A stretch of DNA of 64,000 nt from assembly GCA_963783085.1 (NCBI GenBank), contig CAWAMJ010000006.1, positions 323,977-387,976 of the forward strand, written 5' to 3'. Positions 38,801-49,191 of the stretch are shown piece by piece (positions within the stretch are counted from its first letter, which is position 1; every line of letters starts with the position of its first letter). The position numbers and the translations under genes are program-made. Origin of the DNA: CAVYUC01 sp963783085. GTDB taxonomy: Bacteria; Bacteroidota; Bacteroidia; Bacteroidales; Prolixibacteraceae. A model generated the notes under the pieces. It had not been told where the DNA came from. It saw only the letters and a program-made list of their open reading frames with translations, and searched no databases.

Positions 38801-41800
38801 TATGGAGCCGGATCCGCATTTCAATTCCACGATGGTACGATTGATAGCCCGGAAACAATCAGTTATCGGTATGGTTATTTCATTTCAATTCCACGATGGT
38901 ACGATTGATAGGGGTGAAAGAAATTTCTGTAACGGCCGGTTACTATATTTCAATTCCACGATGGTACGATTGATAGAAATTGTCAGGCTGTTCTGGTCGC
39001 CGGTGGTTCTGCATTTCAATTCCACGATGGTACGATTGATAGCGAGGACAAAACCGGACAAAAAAGTTGCGGTTGGTCATTTCAATTCCACGATGGTACG
39101 ATTGATAGGCATTTGTAAATAGCTGTTGCAATAGGTTTTTTCTATTTCAATTCCACGATGGTACGATTGATAGTTAAAAAGTACGCAGAACATTTATGCG
39201 TCAGCCAAAATTTCAATTCCACGATGGTACGATTGATAGCCGTTATTGCTGGTCACACATGGAAGTTCTATTCAGATTTCAATTCCACGATGGTACGATT
39301 GATAGCCGTTTTGCTGGCCACACATGGAAGTTCTATTCAGATTTCAATTCCACGATGGTACGATTGATAGGTCGCTATTCGTAACAATAACTCTTTCTGC
39401 TGATATTTCAATTCCACGATGGTACGATTGATAGTCGCCGATATACCAGTTCCCGTTTGCGCCAACGTTATTTCAATTCCACGATGGTACGATTGATAGG
39501 AATCTGCTGCCTCTGCTTTTCCTATTTATGTAGTATTTCAATTCCACGATGGTACGATTGATAGTTCCTGTTCGCTTTTCTTTGCAAGGTCGTTTATTAC
39601 ATTTCAATTCCACGATGGTACGATTGATAGATTCAATCAGTACCCCGTAAACCGTTGGGGCTTGGTTATTTCAATTCCACGATGGTACGATTGATAGATA
39701 TTACTTTGAATTTGACATGATTAACTTAAACATTTCAATTCCACGATGGTACGATTGATAGCAGAACCGTGAAACGGCAAGCCCGGAAGCAAAGACATTT
39801 CAATTCCACGATGGTACGATTGATAGTTCCTGCGCTTGTATTTGACAAATGCAACAAATTCCATTTCAATTCCACGATGGTACGATTGATAGAAAAAGAG
39901 GTATCGTCAGGATCTGTACCGCTCCATTATTTCAATTCCACGATGGTACGATTGATAGAATCAGCCGTTAGATAAAAACGGCGAGCCATAACATATTTCA
40001 ATTCCACGATGGTACGATTGATAGACGGTACAGGAATAATACAGTAATTATTTACCTCACATTTCAATTCCACGATGGTACGATTGATAGAGAATCCACC
40101 AGCACCAATCAAGATTGAGGTTTTTTATTTCAATTCCACGATGGTACGATTGATAGTTTGGCCGCTGCCGCCGATTTAGTCAGCAAAACCCTATTTCAAT
40201 TCCACGATGGTACGATTGATAGTATTGGAAAGCTTATCGAAACAACGATCCAATTAAATTTCAATTCCACGATGGTACGATTGATAGTAATGACTGGCAA
40301 GGGCGGAATGCTAACAAAACTTCAATTTCAATTCCACGATGGTACGATTGATAGTCATCGGCATTGCATGAATCGTTATCAACTGCATAACCAATTTCAA
40401 TTCCACGATGGTACGATTGATAGTGGCAAACGTTCATTCATCCAGTTTGCACGTTCATATTTCAATTCCACGATGGTACGATTGATAGTACTAGCTGAAA
40501 CGGCATGGAATCATTGAACGTACATATTTCAATTCCACGATGGTACGATTGATAGTATAACCACATAGATAAGCCAAATAACCCATATCTATATTTCAAT
40601 TCCACGATGGTACGATTGATAGGATACAATCAAACGGTTATTGTACACGTTTGATGCTGTATTTCAATTCCACGATGGTACGATTGATAGTCCACATCAC
40701 AGATCCGTAAACGTTCACGTTTACCTATTTCAATTCCACGATGGTACGATTGATAGTATCCGAAAATACCTTGCAGCAATTTCTTTGTAATTTATTTCAA
40801 TTCCACGATGGTACGATTGATAGTACTGTTGATTACATTGTTGAATTAGTCAATGATATTTCAATTCCACGATGGTACGATTGATAGTCATAGGCAGTCG
40901 CACATCACCATGAACCGAATACCATTTCAATTCCACGATGGTACGATTGATAGTTTCGAAGCATGAATTAATCACGTAATGATTTATCAATTTCAATTCC
41001 ACGATGGTACGATTGATAGTATATCAGGCGTTCAATCTGCATTACATCTTACTTATATTTCAATTCCACGATGGTACGATTGATAGGGTAATTTATTCAT
41101 GTAGAAAATGTAAACAAATTATTTCAATTCCACGATGGTACGATTGATAGCTATTGGCGTGGAGGCATTGAAAGTGAATACTTCATTTCAATTCCACGAT
41201 GGTACGATTGATAGCTGGTTCGCCTGACGCTGAAAAAGGCGGAACATAATTTCAATTCCACGATGGTACGATTGATAGGATGATCGACCTGGTGGAACAA
41301 GCGGAGTTGAAGTATTTCAATTCCACGATGGTACGATTGATAGAAATTGTTAGGCTGTTCTGGTCGCCGGTGGTTCTTCATTTCAATTCCACGATGGTAC
41401 GATTGATAGCCCGCCGAGGGTTTGCCGAATTTGAACTAAACTTTACATTTCAATTCCACGATGGTACGATTGATAGACCCGGACAGAATCAACATATACA
41501 ATGAAGTGCACATTTCAATTCCACGATGGTACGATTGATAGAGCCGATGGCGCAGTTGGCTCATACACCGGCAACGAATTTCAATTCCACGATGGTACGA
41601 TTGATAGAACTTGTAGGTTTGTTGGTAGCTACTGAAAGGATAAATTTCAATTCCACGATGGTACGATTGATAGTAAAAATCAAAGCAGGGTTTGTAACGA
41701 ATATGCGTTATTTCAATTCCACGATGGTACGATTGATAGAGTGGAAGTAATTCATGGGCTCCGGGCGTATATGGCATTTCAATTCCACGATGGTACGATT

Positions 41801-44800
41801 GATAGAGTTGTAATTTTATCAATGTAGGTGTCTCTGTATAAGATTTCAATTCCACGATGGTACGATTGATAGAAAGGTCAGCTTATAATGCCGCAGATTT
41901 TAGAATCAAATTTCAATTCCACGATGGTACGATTGATAGACTGTTGCAGTTGCATCCCCGTCTGCTGATTCCCATTTCAATTCCACGATGGTACGATTGA
42001 TAGTTTCATTGTTTCAGTCCTGACTTCCCGGTTAAATCCCATTTCAATTCCACGATGGTACGATTGATAGTTTGACGGGATATTAAACAGAACGAAGATT
42101 ATAACAGATTTCAATTCCACGATGGTACGATTGATAGACTCAGGCTACCGAAACTCAGGCGACCTAAACTCATTTCAATTCCACGATGGTACGATTGATA
42201 GTGCCAACCCTGCATCTGTGATTGCACTAAACTCATTCATTTCAATTCCACGATGGTACGATTGATAGTCCAGCAGCATTCAGTTCTTGCACCAACGTTA
42301 TGATTTCAATTCCACGATGGTACGATTGATAGTTGCCATTGTTTAAAGTCTTTAATTACATATATCGTATTTCAATTCCACGATGGTACGATTGATAGAT
42401 TGTAACCATGGTTAAAGCCGCTGAAAGTTTCTGGCATTTCAATTCCACGATGGTACGATTGATAGTATGTAATTATAATTTCCTGTGTATTCGTATTCCA
42501 TTTCAATTCCACGATGGTACGATTGATAGAAAATCGGTGGCGTGAATTAGTTTTACTATTTATCATATTTCAATTCCACGATGGTACGATTGATAGTAAA
42601 ACAATCTTTTGTAATGCAGGCGTATTTACAAAATTTCAATTCCACGATGGTACGATTGATAGTCTGTACAGGCACCGAATCAATCATCATACCACCATTT
42701 CAATTCCACGATGGTACGATTGATAGTTCCTAACCCTATTCCGCCATAACTTCCAATCATCGATTTCAATTCCACGATGGTACGATTGATAGCAGGGTCC
42801 GGTCGGTCAGCACATCATATTTGCCACATTTCAATTCCACGATGGTACGATTGATAGGACCGGCATAACATGTATACCGGTCCCATTTAAAATTTCAATT
42901 CCACGATGGTACGATTGATAGATTATTACAACAGCTTAACCAGACCTGCATATAAATTTCAATTCCACGATGGTACGATTGATAGCTTAAAAAGTTTATG
43001 ATTGTGGTGTATTCGGATGATTTCAATTCCACGATGGTACGATTGATAGTGTCCGGCATTTTTTCGTAGTCGTAAACATCTTATTTCAATTCCACGATGG
43101 TACGATTGATAGTTAAACTGCGGCGATTTAAATTTGCGGCTCTGTACATATTTCAATTCCACGATGGTACGATTGATAGTTTAGCTATGTTGGCACCAAA
43201 CCTACCAACTATATTTTATTTCAATTCCACGATGGTACGATTGATAGTACAGAGAAGTAGCAAACACATTAGTTGTTACACAAATTTCAATTCCACGATG
43301 GTACGATTGATAGTAAATGAACTGCCGTTCCTGTTTGTATTTTCTTTTATTTCAATTCCACGATGGTACGATTGATAGTAAAACAACTTGCGAGAAGAGA
43401 AGGGTTTTTTTAATTTCAATTCCACGATGGTACGATTGATAGACTGATGTGGTACTGATAGTTGACCTCAAACTTTAAATTTCAATTCCACGATGGTACG
43501 ATTGATAGTGTTTTACCGGGCTACAATGCCCGGATTGACAGCCATTTCAATTCCACGATGGTACGATTGATAGGATCTGCCATGCTTTTCGCTGCCAGAT
43601 TTTAGCAAATTTCAATTCCACGATGGTACGATTGATAGAATAGGTTGCGTCATAAAACGTTTCGTTTTCATATTTCAATTCCACGATGGTACGATTGATA
43701 GAACGGTTGCACAATTAAATAAAGAAAAGCAGTTCATTTCAATTCCACGATGGTACGATTGATAGTATCTCATTCATCTCATTTATTGCCGCCGTAACTC
43801 ATTTCAATTCCACGATGGTACGATTGATAGTTGGTTGTAGGTTTGTTCTTTGTCATGCTGACTTTATTTCAATTCCACGATGGTACGATTGATAGTCTTG
43901 TTCCTGCTTTAATCATTTCAGTTTACTTGTAATTTCAATTCCACGATGGTACGATTGATAGGCTATTTTCATTGCCTCATCAGTTACGAATTCGACATTT
44001 CAATTCCACGATGGTACGATTGATAGCTTCAGTCCGAGCAGCTTGAGCGGCTATTGCAGGATATTTCAATTCCACGATGGTACGATTGATAGTGCCATTG
44101 CAGCATCGTGAAAGCCTGGAGGTATTACATTTCAATTCCACGATGGTACGATTGATAGTACCTTGTTTATCAGCAGGTGCTAATTACCTGGCATATTTCA
44201 ATTCCACGATGGTACGATTGATAGTTTATAAGTTGTTGTAAATGTTGATTAAATTACAATATTTCAATTCCACGATGGTACGATTGATAGCTATGCTATG
44301 TTATCGTATGCCATCACTTTTCCGATGTATTTCAATTCCACGATGGTACGATTGATAGTACTGTATCTGTGTTCACATGAAACATTTTTAATCCTCATTT
44401 CAATTCCACGATGGTACGATTGATAGATTAGATGTCTGATACATTATTGTCCGTCCTATTTTATTTCAATTCCACGATGGTACGATTGATAGAATGTAAC
44501 GAATTACAACATCGTGTTTTCACAATTAATTTCAATTCCACGATGGTACGATTGATAGCAGAATCCCGCACTAAGAAGGATTACTGCGTAATTCATTTCA
44601 ATTCCACGATGGTACGATTGATAGGAAGAGCTTGAATAGTCGCAACCGGATTTATTTCATTTCAATTCCACGATGGTACGATTGATAGTGTACAGTCCGC
44701 ATTCTGGTTCCTTCAGCTTCTTATATTTCAATTCCACGATGGTACGATTGATAGAATTGTATAGTCATCAGCTAATGCAGTCAATTGCTAATTTCAATTC

Positions 44801-46424
44801 CACGATGGTACGATTGATAGTTTGAATGCTCGTGATTTACAAAATGTTGTTTCCAATATTTCAATTCCACGATGGTACGATTGATAGCAGTGTTCACGAA
44901 TTGATACACCATGTCGTCAATTAAATTTCAATTCCACGATGGTACGATTGATAGCTGTCTGGCAATCTTTTCATAGCTTCTTCAATTAATATTTCAATTC
45001 CACGATGGTACGATTGATAGATAATCCGACGCTTTCAGTCGAAACAGTACCTGCATATTTCAATTCCACGATGGTACGATTGATAGCATCCGGACGTAGT
45101 ATGTGTAAGGTTCCGTAATTAATTTCAATTCCACGATGGTACGATTGATAGTGCATACCGCGTTTTTAAGCATATCGCTGTACAGTATATTTCAATTCCA
45201 CGATGGTACGATTGATAGTGTCGATGCCGTTAACAGTCTACTGGCAGTTATACACATTTCAATTCCACGATGGTACGATTGATAGGCGCTTTAGGTTATG
45301 GCTAGCATGCAATCTACCAGTGATTTCAATTCCACGATGGTACGATTGATAGTAGATATCCGTGCAGTTTATATGACAATCTAATCTATATTTCAATTCC
45401 ACGATGGTACGATTGATAGCGTTTACCAGTTCTCGGATGTCATACAGCTCTTCTATTTCAATTCCACGATGGTACGATTGATAGCATCTGCAGCTGATCA
45501 GTATGATAAGCTGCAATAACATAATTTCAATTCCACGATGGTACGATTGATAGTCAACTGTGAATTATGCCATGATACTGATTTAACTATATTTCAATTC
45601 CACGATGGTACGATTGATAGAATGCTACCAGTAGCAATTCATTAATAGAATAATCACATTTCAATTCCACGATGGTACGATTGATAGAATACTACCAGGA
45701 TCAACATTCAATAGACCAGTATCACATTTCAATTCCACGATGGTACGATTGATAGGTCAGCTATCATGATCGTTCAGATGCTCATGTTTCATATTTCAAT
45801 TCCACGATGGTACGATTGATAGATAACGTCGAATTTCGGATTACATGGCATGTTACTGATATTTCAATTCCACGATGGTACGATTGATAGTTTACAATGT
45901 TACTGGATATCGACGTCAGTACTTAATATTTCAATTCCACGATGGTACGATTGATAGCGCTTCGAAGCAGTTGAATAATTGCTTGATATTATATTTCAAT
46001 TCCACGATGGTACGATTGATAGATGACTCGTTCGCAATGCTGATCAGCATGCTTAATCGTATTTCAATTCCACGATGGTACGATTGATAGCAGCATGCAA
46101 GGCTGATTGACACACTGATATGCTTATTTCAATTCCACGATGGTACGATTGATAGAGCAATATCTGTCATTTGTATCGATTGCATATAATCATATTTCAA
46201 TTCCACGATGGTACGATTGATAGTACTCTGAACATGCTCATTACTAGCTCGGTTATTGCATATTTCAATTCCACGATGGTACGATTGATAGTGCTATGCC
46301 TGCAGCAACGGTATCGAATGTTTACTGATTTCAATTCCACGATGGTACGATTGATAGTATGATATCCAGAACCATAATGGATTGAGCTAAATTAATTTCA
46401 ATTCCACGATGGTACGATTGATAG
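35852..46424 (-). CRISPR. Type I-B CRISPR array, 161 repeats by manual count
   Basis: A 30-base repeat (plus-strand start ATTTCAATTCC, middle ACGATGGTACG, end ATTGATAG) recurs 161 times with 160 spacers of about 33-39 bases. On the minus strand it ends in ATTGAAAT, the usual 8-base 5' handle left by Cas6 in type I-B, so the array is read leftwards from a leader next to cas2. The left end is the old trailer: the repeats at 35852 (GTGCGGTTG), 35986 (TATGATT) and 36051 (two bases missing) are altered, and one more degenerate repeat ends at 35817. An internal variant (CTTG for CACG) lies at 37896. All other repeats appear identical. Confidence 0.97.
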
Positions 46425-46649
46425 CCGTTCGACGACTTAAAAAAATAAGTTAACCTTCAACAAGTTAACTTCTGCAAATATCACAATTTTGAATTAAATA
46501 ATTGTCGATCTTCCAAAACGAAATTTTGCCGGGAGATCGACAATGTTATATAAATCGCTTGTTTTCAATATGTCAAAGAACGATGCCTTTTGTTTTTAGC
46601 CAGTTAATCAATTCCTCCCAACTAAAAATAAAAGGTTCGACAACCCGGT
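46425..46649 (-). promoter_or_regulatory. CRISPR leader with a large inverted repeat
   Basis: The 225 AT-rich bases between the newest repeat and the cas2 stop form the leader. Next to the array there are two AAGTTAAC-type repeats (about 46447 and 46462), one inside the palindrome AAGTTAACTT. ATTGTCGATCTTCC (46501-46514) pairs with GGGAGATCGACAAT (46531-46544) with one mismatch, and the loop pairs further through CAAAA/TTTTG. A -7-like GATATTTG on the minus strand (46475-46482) could drive the precursor crRNA. No gene is seen here. Confidence 0.65.
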
Positions 46650-46913
46650 TCAAAGAAAATTATCCAGTTTTTGCTTTTCTTTTCCTACTATTTCCTTCTC
46701 CAGCCACTTCTCCTGGCGTGTCTGAAAAATAATCAGGCTGTCGTCTTCTTCATCCATTAATTCCAGTGCTTCATGCTTTAACTCCATTAACCGGACTTCC
46801 GAAATTTCGCCCTCGAAAACTGAGTTCTGAATCCAGTTCAGATAACGCCGGCACAGTTTCAGCATTTTGCCTACTCTTTTTTGCCCTACATCGTATACTG
46901 CTATTACATACAT
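46650..46913 (-). CDS. cas2: Cas2, CRISPR adaptation endoribonuclease-fold protein
   Basis: 87 residues: MYVIAVYDVGQKRVGKMLKL with the conserved Asp8 at the end of strand 1, WIQNSVFEGEIS, and DDSLIIFQTRQEKWLEKEIV. This is the ferredoxin-like Cas2 dimer subunit that forms the spacer-integration complex with Cas1. I start at 46913 because this gives the standard Cas2 N terminus. The frame, however, stays open upstream to an ATG at 47135 through minisatellite sequence. It is separated from cas1 by two four-helix-bundle genes and repeats, whereas cas1 and cas2 normally adjoin. Confidence 0.93.
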   Translation of the reverse strand: MYVIAVYDVGQKRVGKMLKLCRRYLNWIQNSVFEGEISEVRLMELKHEALELMDEEDDSLIIFQTRQEKWLEKEIVGKEKQKLDNFL

Positions 46914-46919
46914 TATGGT

Positions 46920-47247
46920 TAGATTGATGTGAGATTGAAAATAGATTGAAAATAGATTGAAATGGAAGATTGAAAATAGATTGAAAATGGAAGATTGAAA
47001 TGGAAGATTGAAAATGAAGATTGAAAATAGATTGAAATGGAAGATTGAATGAAGATTGAAAATAGATTGAAATGGAAGATTGAAAAAGAATGAATTCAAT
47101 CCCCTCAATCCCCTCAATCCCCCCAATCCCTTCAATCTCCCTCAATCCCTTCAATCCCCTCAATCCCTTCAATCCCTTCAATCCCCTCAATCCCTTCAAT
47201 CTCCCCAATCCCTTCAATCCCTTCAATCCCCCCAATCCCCTCAATCT
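46920..47247. repeat. Two adjoining minisatellites between cas2 and the four-helix-bundle genes
   Basis: From about 46920 to 47090 the plus strand is a degenerate tandem array of GATTGAAAATA and GATTGAAATGGAA units. From 47096 to 47247 it changes to a 9-base unit, CAATCCCCT/CAATCCCTT, repeated about 16 times with small variations. Both share the GATTG/CAATC core, in opposite orientation, so they could fold on each other. The second array is pyrimidine-rich on one strand. This is the only content of the gap besides the cas2 start region. Confidence 0.9.
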
Positions 47248-47615
47248 GGTGAAGCCCTTTTCCGCATTGCTGACAGGATTTTTAACAGTTCAAAACTTTC
47301 TTTAGATAATGAATTTACAAAATCAGTTGTTATTATTTGCGACACAATTGTTAGATCGAGCCACATCTCTGTTTCATCGGCTTCTTCAACAGCTATCGAT
47401 AATTTGGCGAAAAATTCTCTCTTCGACCTCCCCCGTAATGCCGCCCGATAATTTGCATACATTGATGAACCGGATCTTGTAATCTGATAATTAAGGATTT
47501 TTCCCCTGCTGGTTTTGGGAAACATTTCAGATAATTCCAGTATTTTCAATGCAAATATTCGCAGCCTGTCCCGAACTTGAATCTTGTAATTTAACCATTC
47601 CTCGTTGTCCATCAT
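47241..47615 (-). CDS. Four-helix-bundle protein (S23/IVP-like), copy 1
   Basis: 124 residues. The form ALKILELSEMFPKTSRGKIL, NYQITRSGSSMYANYRAA, REFFAKLSIAVEEADETEMW is that of the four-helix-bundle family that includes the protein encoded in 23S rRNA intervening sequences and the Avd accessory protein of diversity-generating retroelements. These are basic, pentameric, nucleic-acid-binding proteins with no known enzyme activity. The stop codon is supplied by the first minisatellite unit (GATTGA). It lies between cas1 and cas2, on their strand, and is identical to copy 2. A role in CRISPR adaptation is possible but unproven. Confidence 0.9.
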   Translation of the reverse strand: MMDNEEWLNYKIQVRDRLRIFALKILELSEMFPKTSRGKILNYQITRSGSSMYANYRAALRGRSKREFFAKLSIAVEEADETEMWLDLTIVSQIITTDFVNSLSKESFELLKILSAMRKRASPD

Positions 47616-47651
47616 TTATAATATTAAAAGTTCATTTTTATATTTTGGCGA

Positions 47652-47717
47652 AAGAGACAAGCTTCAATCCCCCCAATCTCCCTTCAATCCCCTCAATCCC
47701 TTCAATCCCCTCAATCT
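47652..47717. repeat. 9-bp minisatellite between the two four-helix-bundle copies
   Basis: About six CAATCCCCT-type units (from about 47664) separate the duplicated genes. With the gene they make up the 470-base repeated block. The unit is the same as in the array before copy 1 and after copy 2. Confidence 0.85.
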
Positions 47718-48085
47718 GGTGAAGCCCTTTTCCGCATTGCTGACAGGATTTTTAACAGTTCAAAACTTTCTTTAGATAATGAATTTACAAAATCAGTTGT
47801 TATTATTTGCGACACAATTGTTAGATCGAGCCACATCTCTGTTTCATCGGCTTCTTCAACAGCTATCGATAATTTGGCGAAAAATTCTCTCTTCGACCTC
47901 CCCCGTAATGCCGCCCGATAATTTGCATACATTGATGAACCGGATCTTGTAATCTGATAATTAAGGATTTTTCCCCTGCTGGTTTTGGGAAACATTTCAG
48001 ATAATTCCAGTATTTTCAATGCAAATATTCGCAGCCTGTCCCGAACTTGAATCTTGTAATTTAACCATTCCTCGTTGTCCATCAT
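47711..48085 (-). CDS. Four-helix-bundle protein (S23/IVP-like), copy 2
   Basis: Identical in protein, and as far as I can compare in DNA, to copy 1, at a distance of exactly 470 bases; identity extends about 35 bases upstream of the start codon to TTTTGGCGAAAGA. Again the stop codon falls in a GATTGA minisatellite unit. Perfect identity implies a very recent duplication by recombination between the flanking minisatellites, or gene conversion. Being nearer to cas1 it would be translated first if the cas transcript runs through. Confidence 0.9.
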   Translation of the reverse strand: MMDNEEWLNYKIQVRDRLRIFALKILELSEMFPKTSRGKILNYQITRSGSSMYANYRAALRGRSKREFFAKLSIAVEEADETEMWLDLTIVSQIITTDFVNSLSKESFELLKILSAMRKRASPD

Positions 48086-48128
48086 TTATAATATTAAAAG
48101 TTCATTTTTATATTTTGGCGAAAGACAG

Positions 48129-48181
48129 ATCAATCTCCTCAATCCCTTCAATCCCTTCAATCCCCTCAATCCCCTCAATCC
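48129..48181. repeat. 9-bp minisatellite abutting cas1
   Basis: About six CAATCCCYT units occupy the gap between the second four-helix-bundle gene and cas1, ending five bases from the cas1 stop codon. It is the third array of the same unit in 1.1 kb. Confidence 0.85.
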
Positions 48182-48186
48182 CATCC

Positions 48187-49191
48187 CTACCACCACATTT
48201 TAAACGGTTTGTATTCTTCTATTCCAAGCAAATGCTTTTGCAGCTTGTAACATTCCAGCTTCACCAGGTGTTTGTAGCTGACCGACCGGGAAAGAGTGCG
48301 GTGTTTTATTGTTTCGTTTAACCGATCTTCAAAAGCCTGCACAAAAGCTTTACGCCCGGCATTTTTTAAAACAACACTATTCAGTTTTTCCTCGAAATGG
48401 TTCGGTTGAATCATTTTTTTATTCAGTACTTTAAAAATCACCCGGTCAACGAGTAAGGGTTTAAAAATTTCGGCGATGTCCAGCGACAACGAAAAGCGTC
48501 GTTCGCCGGGCTCATGGAGAAAGCTAATGGTTGGGTTAAGTTGCGTTTGATGAATGGCCCGAAGGCATTGACTATAACACATCATGTTGCCGAAAGAAAT
48601 TAACGCATTTACTTCATTTTTCGGTGGGCGATAACTGCGCCCACTCATGCTGAAGTCGTTTATAATGAGTTCAAATGCTTCGTAATAGTTTTTACGGATG
48701 TTTCCTTCAATACCCATCAGTTCTTCAATGGTTGCAGTGACAGCAATTTTATCCGCCAGTTTTCCGATGCTATCGATAATTGGTTCAAGGTCTTTCCCGC
48801 GACTGTTGTAATAGCGCAGGTTTTTCAGAATGTTGTATGCAGCCCCATCGAGAATTCGTTGTGCAAGTTCGATTCGTTTTTGCTTGTTTTGCTGAACCTT
48901 TACCTGCGAAATCAGCATCTTCCCCGAAATCAGCGATTCGCGTGGCATAAACGTTCCGGTGTAGTTTTCATGATAATCGAAAAAGTGCAGCGGAATCTGT
49001 TGTTGTCCCAGGAAATTGTATAATGCCGAATTTGCATCGAGATTTCCAAAACAGTACAATTCGCCTACATTTTCTACCGGAAGGTACCGCGGCTTTTGTT
49101 CATTGCCCTCTTCGTCGCAGGGAGTAAATTTCAATGTATTGTCGCGGCGTTGAAGCCGGCCCGGATTGAACAGATAGTAAGTTTTTTTCAT
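48187..49191 (-). CDS. cas1: Cas1, CRISPR spacer integrase (type I-B)
   Basis: 334 residues, normal for type I-B. The N-terminal beta domain begins KKTYYLFNPGRLQRRDNTL. The metal-binding catalytic residues are all present: Glu162 in GIEGNIRKNYY, His226 in FLHEPGERRF and Asp238 in LSLDIAEIFKP. It should integrate new spacers at the leader end as a complex with Cas2. Its start overlaps the stop of cas4 by four bases (ATGA). On its other side the expected cas2 is displaced about 1.3 kb by two four-helix-bundle genes and minisatellites. Confidence 0.97.
   Translation of the reverse strand: MKKTYYLFNPGRLQRRDNTLKFTPCDEEGNEQKPRYLPVENVGELYCFGNLDANSALYNFLGQQQIPLHFFDYHENYTGTFMPRESLISGKMLISQVKVQQNKQKRIELAQRILDGAAYNILKNLRYYNSRGKDLEPIIDSIGKLADKIAVTATIEELMGIEGNIRKNYYEAFELIINDFSMSGRSYRPPKNEVNALISFGNMMCYSQCLRAIHQTQLNPTISFLHEPGERRFSLSLDIAEIFKPLLVDRVIFKVLNKKMIQPNHFEEKLNSVVLKNAGRKAFVQAFEDRLNETIKHRTLSRSVSYKHLVKLECYKLQKHLLGIEEYKPFKMWW

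Noticed and set aside
36505..46362. Many open frames inside the array with repeated FNSTMVRLI or YQSYHRGIEI peptides
   Set aside because: They are translations of the CRISPR repeat and differ only by spacers; there is no gene in the array.
46771..47451. Repetitive open frames (GLKGLRGL, NPFNPLNPF, QSLQSPQ peptides) across the minisatellites
   Set aside because: The 9-bp unit keeps three frames open on both strands; peptide periodicity simply follows the DNA repeat.
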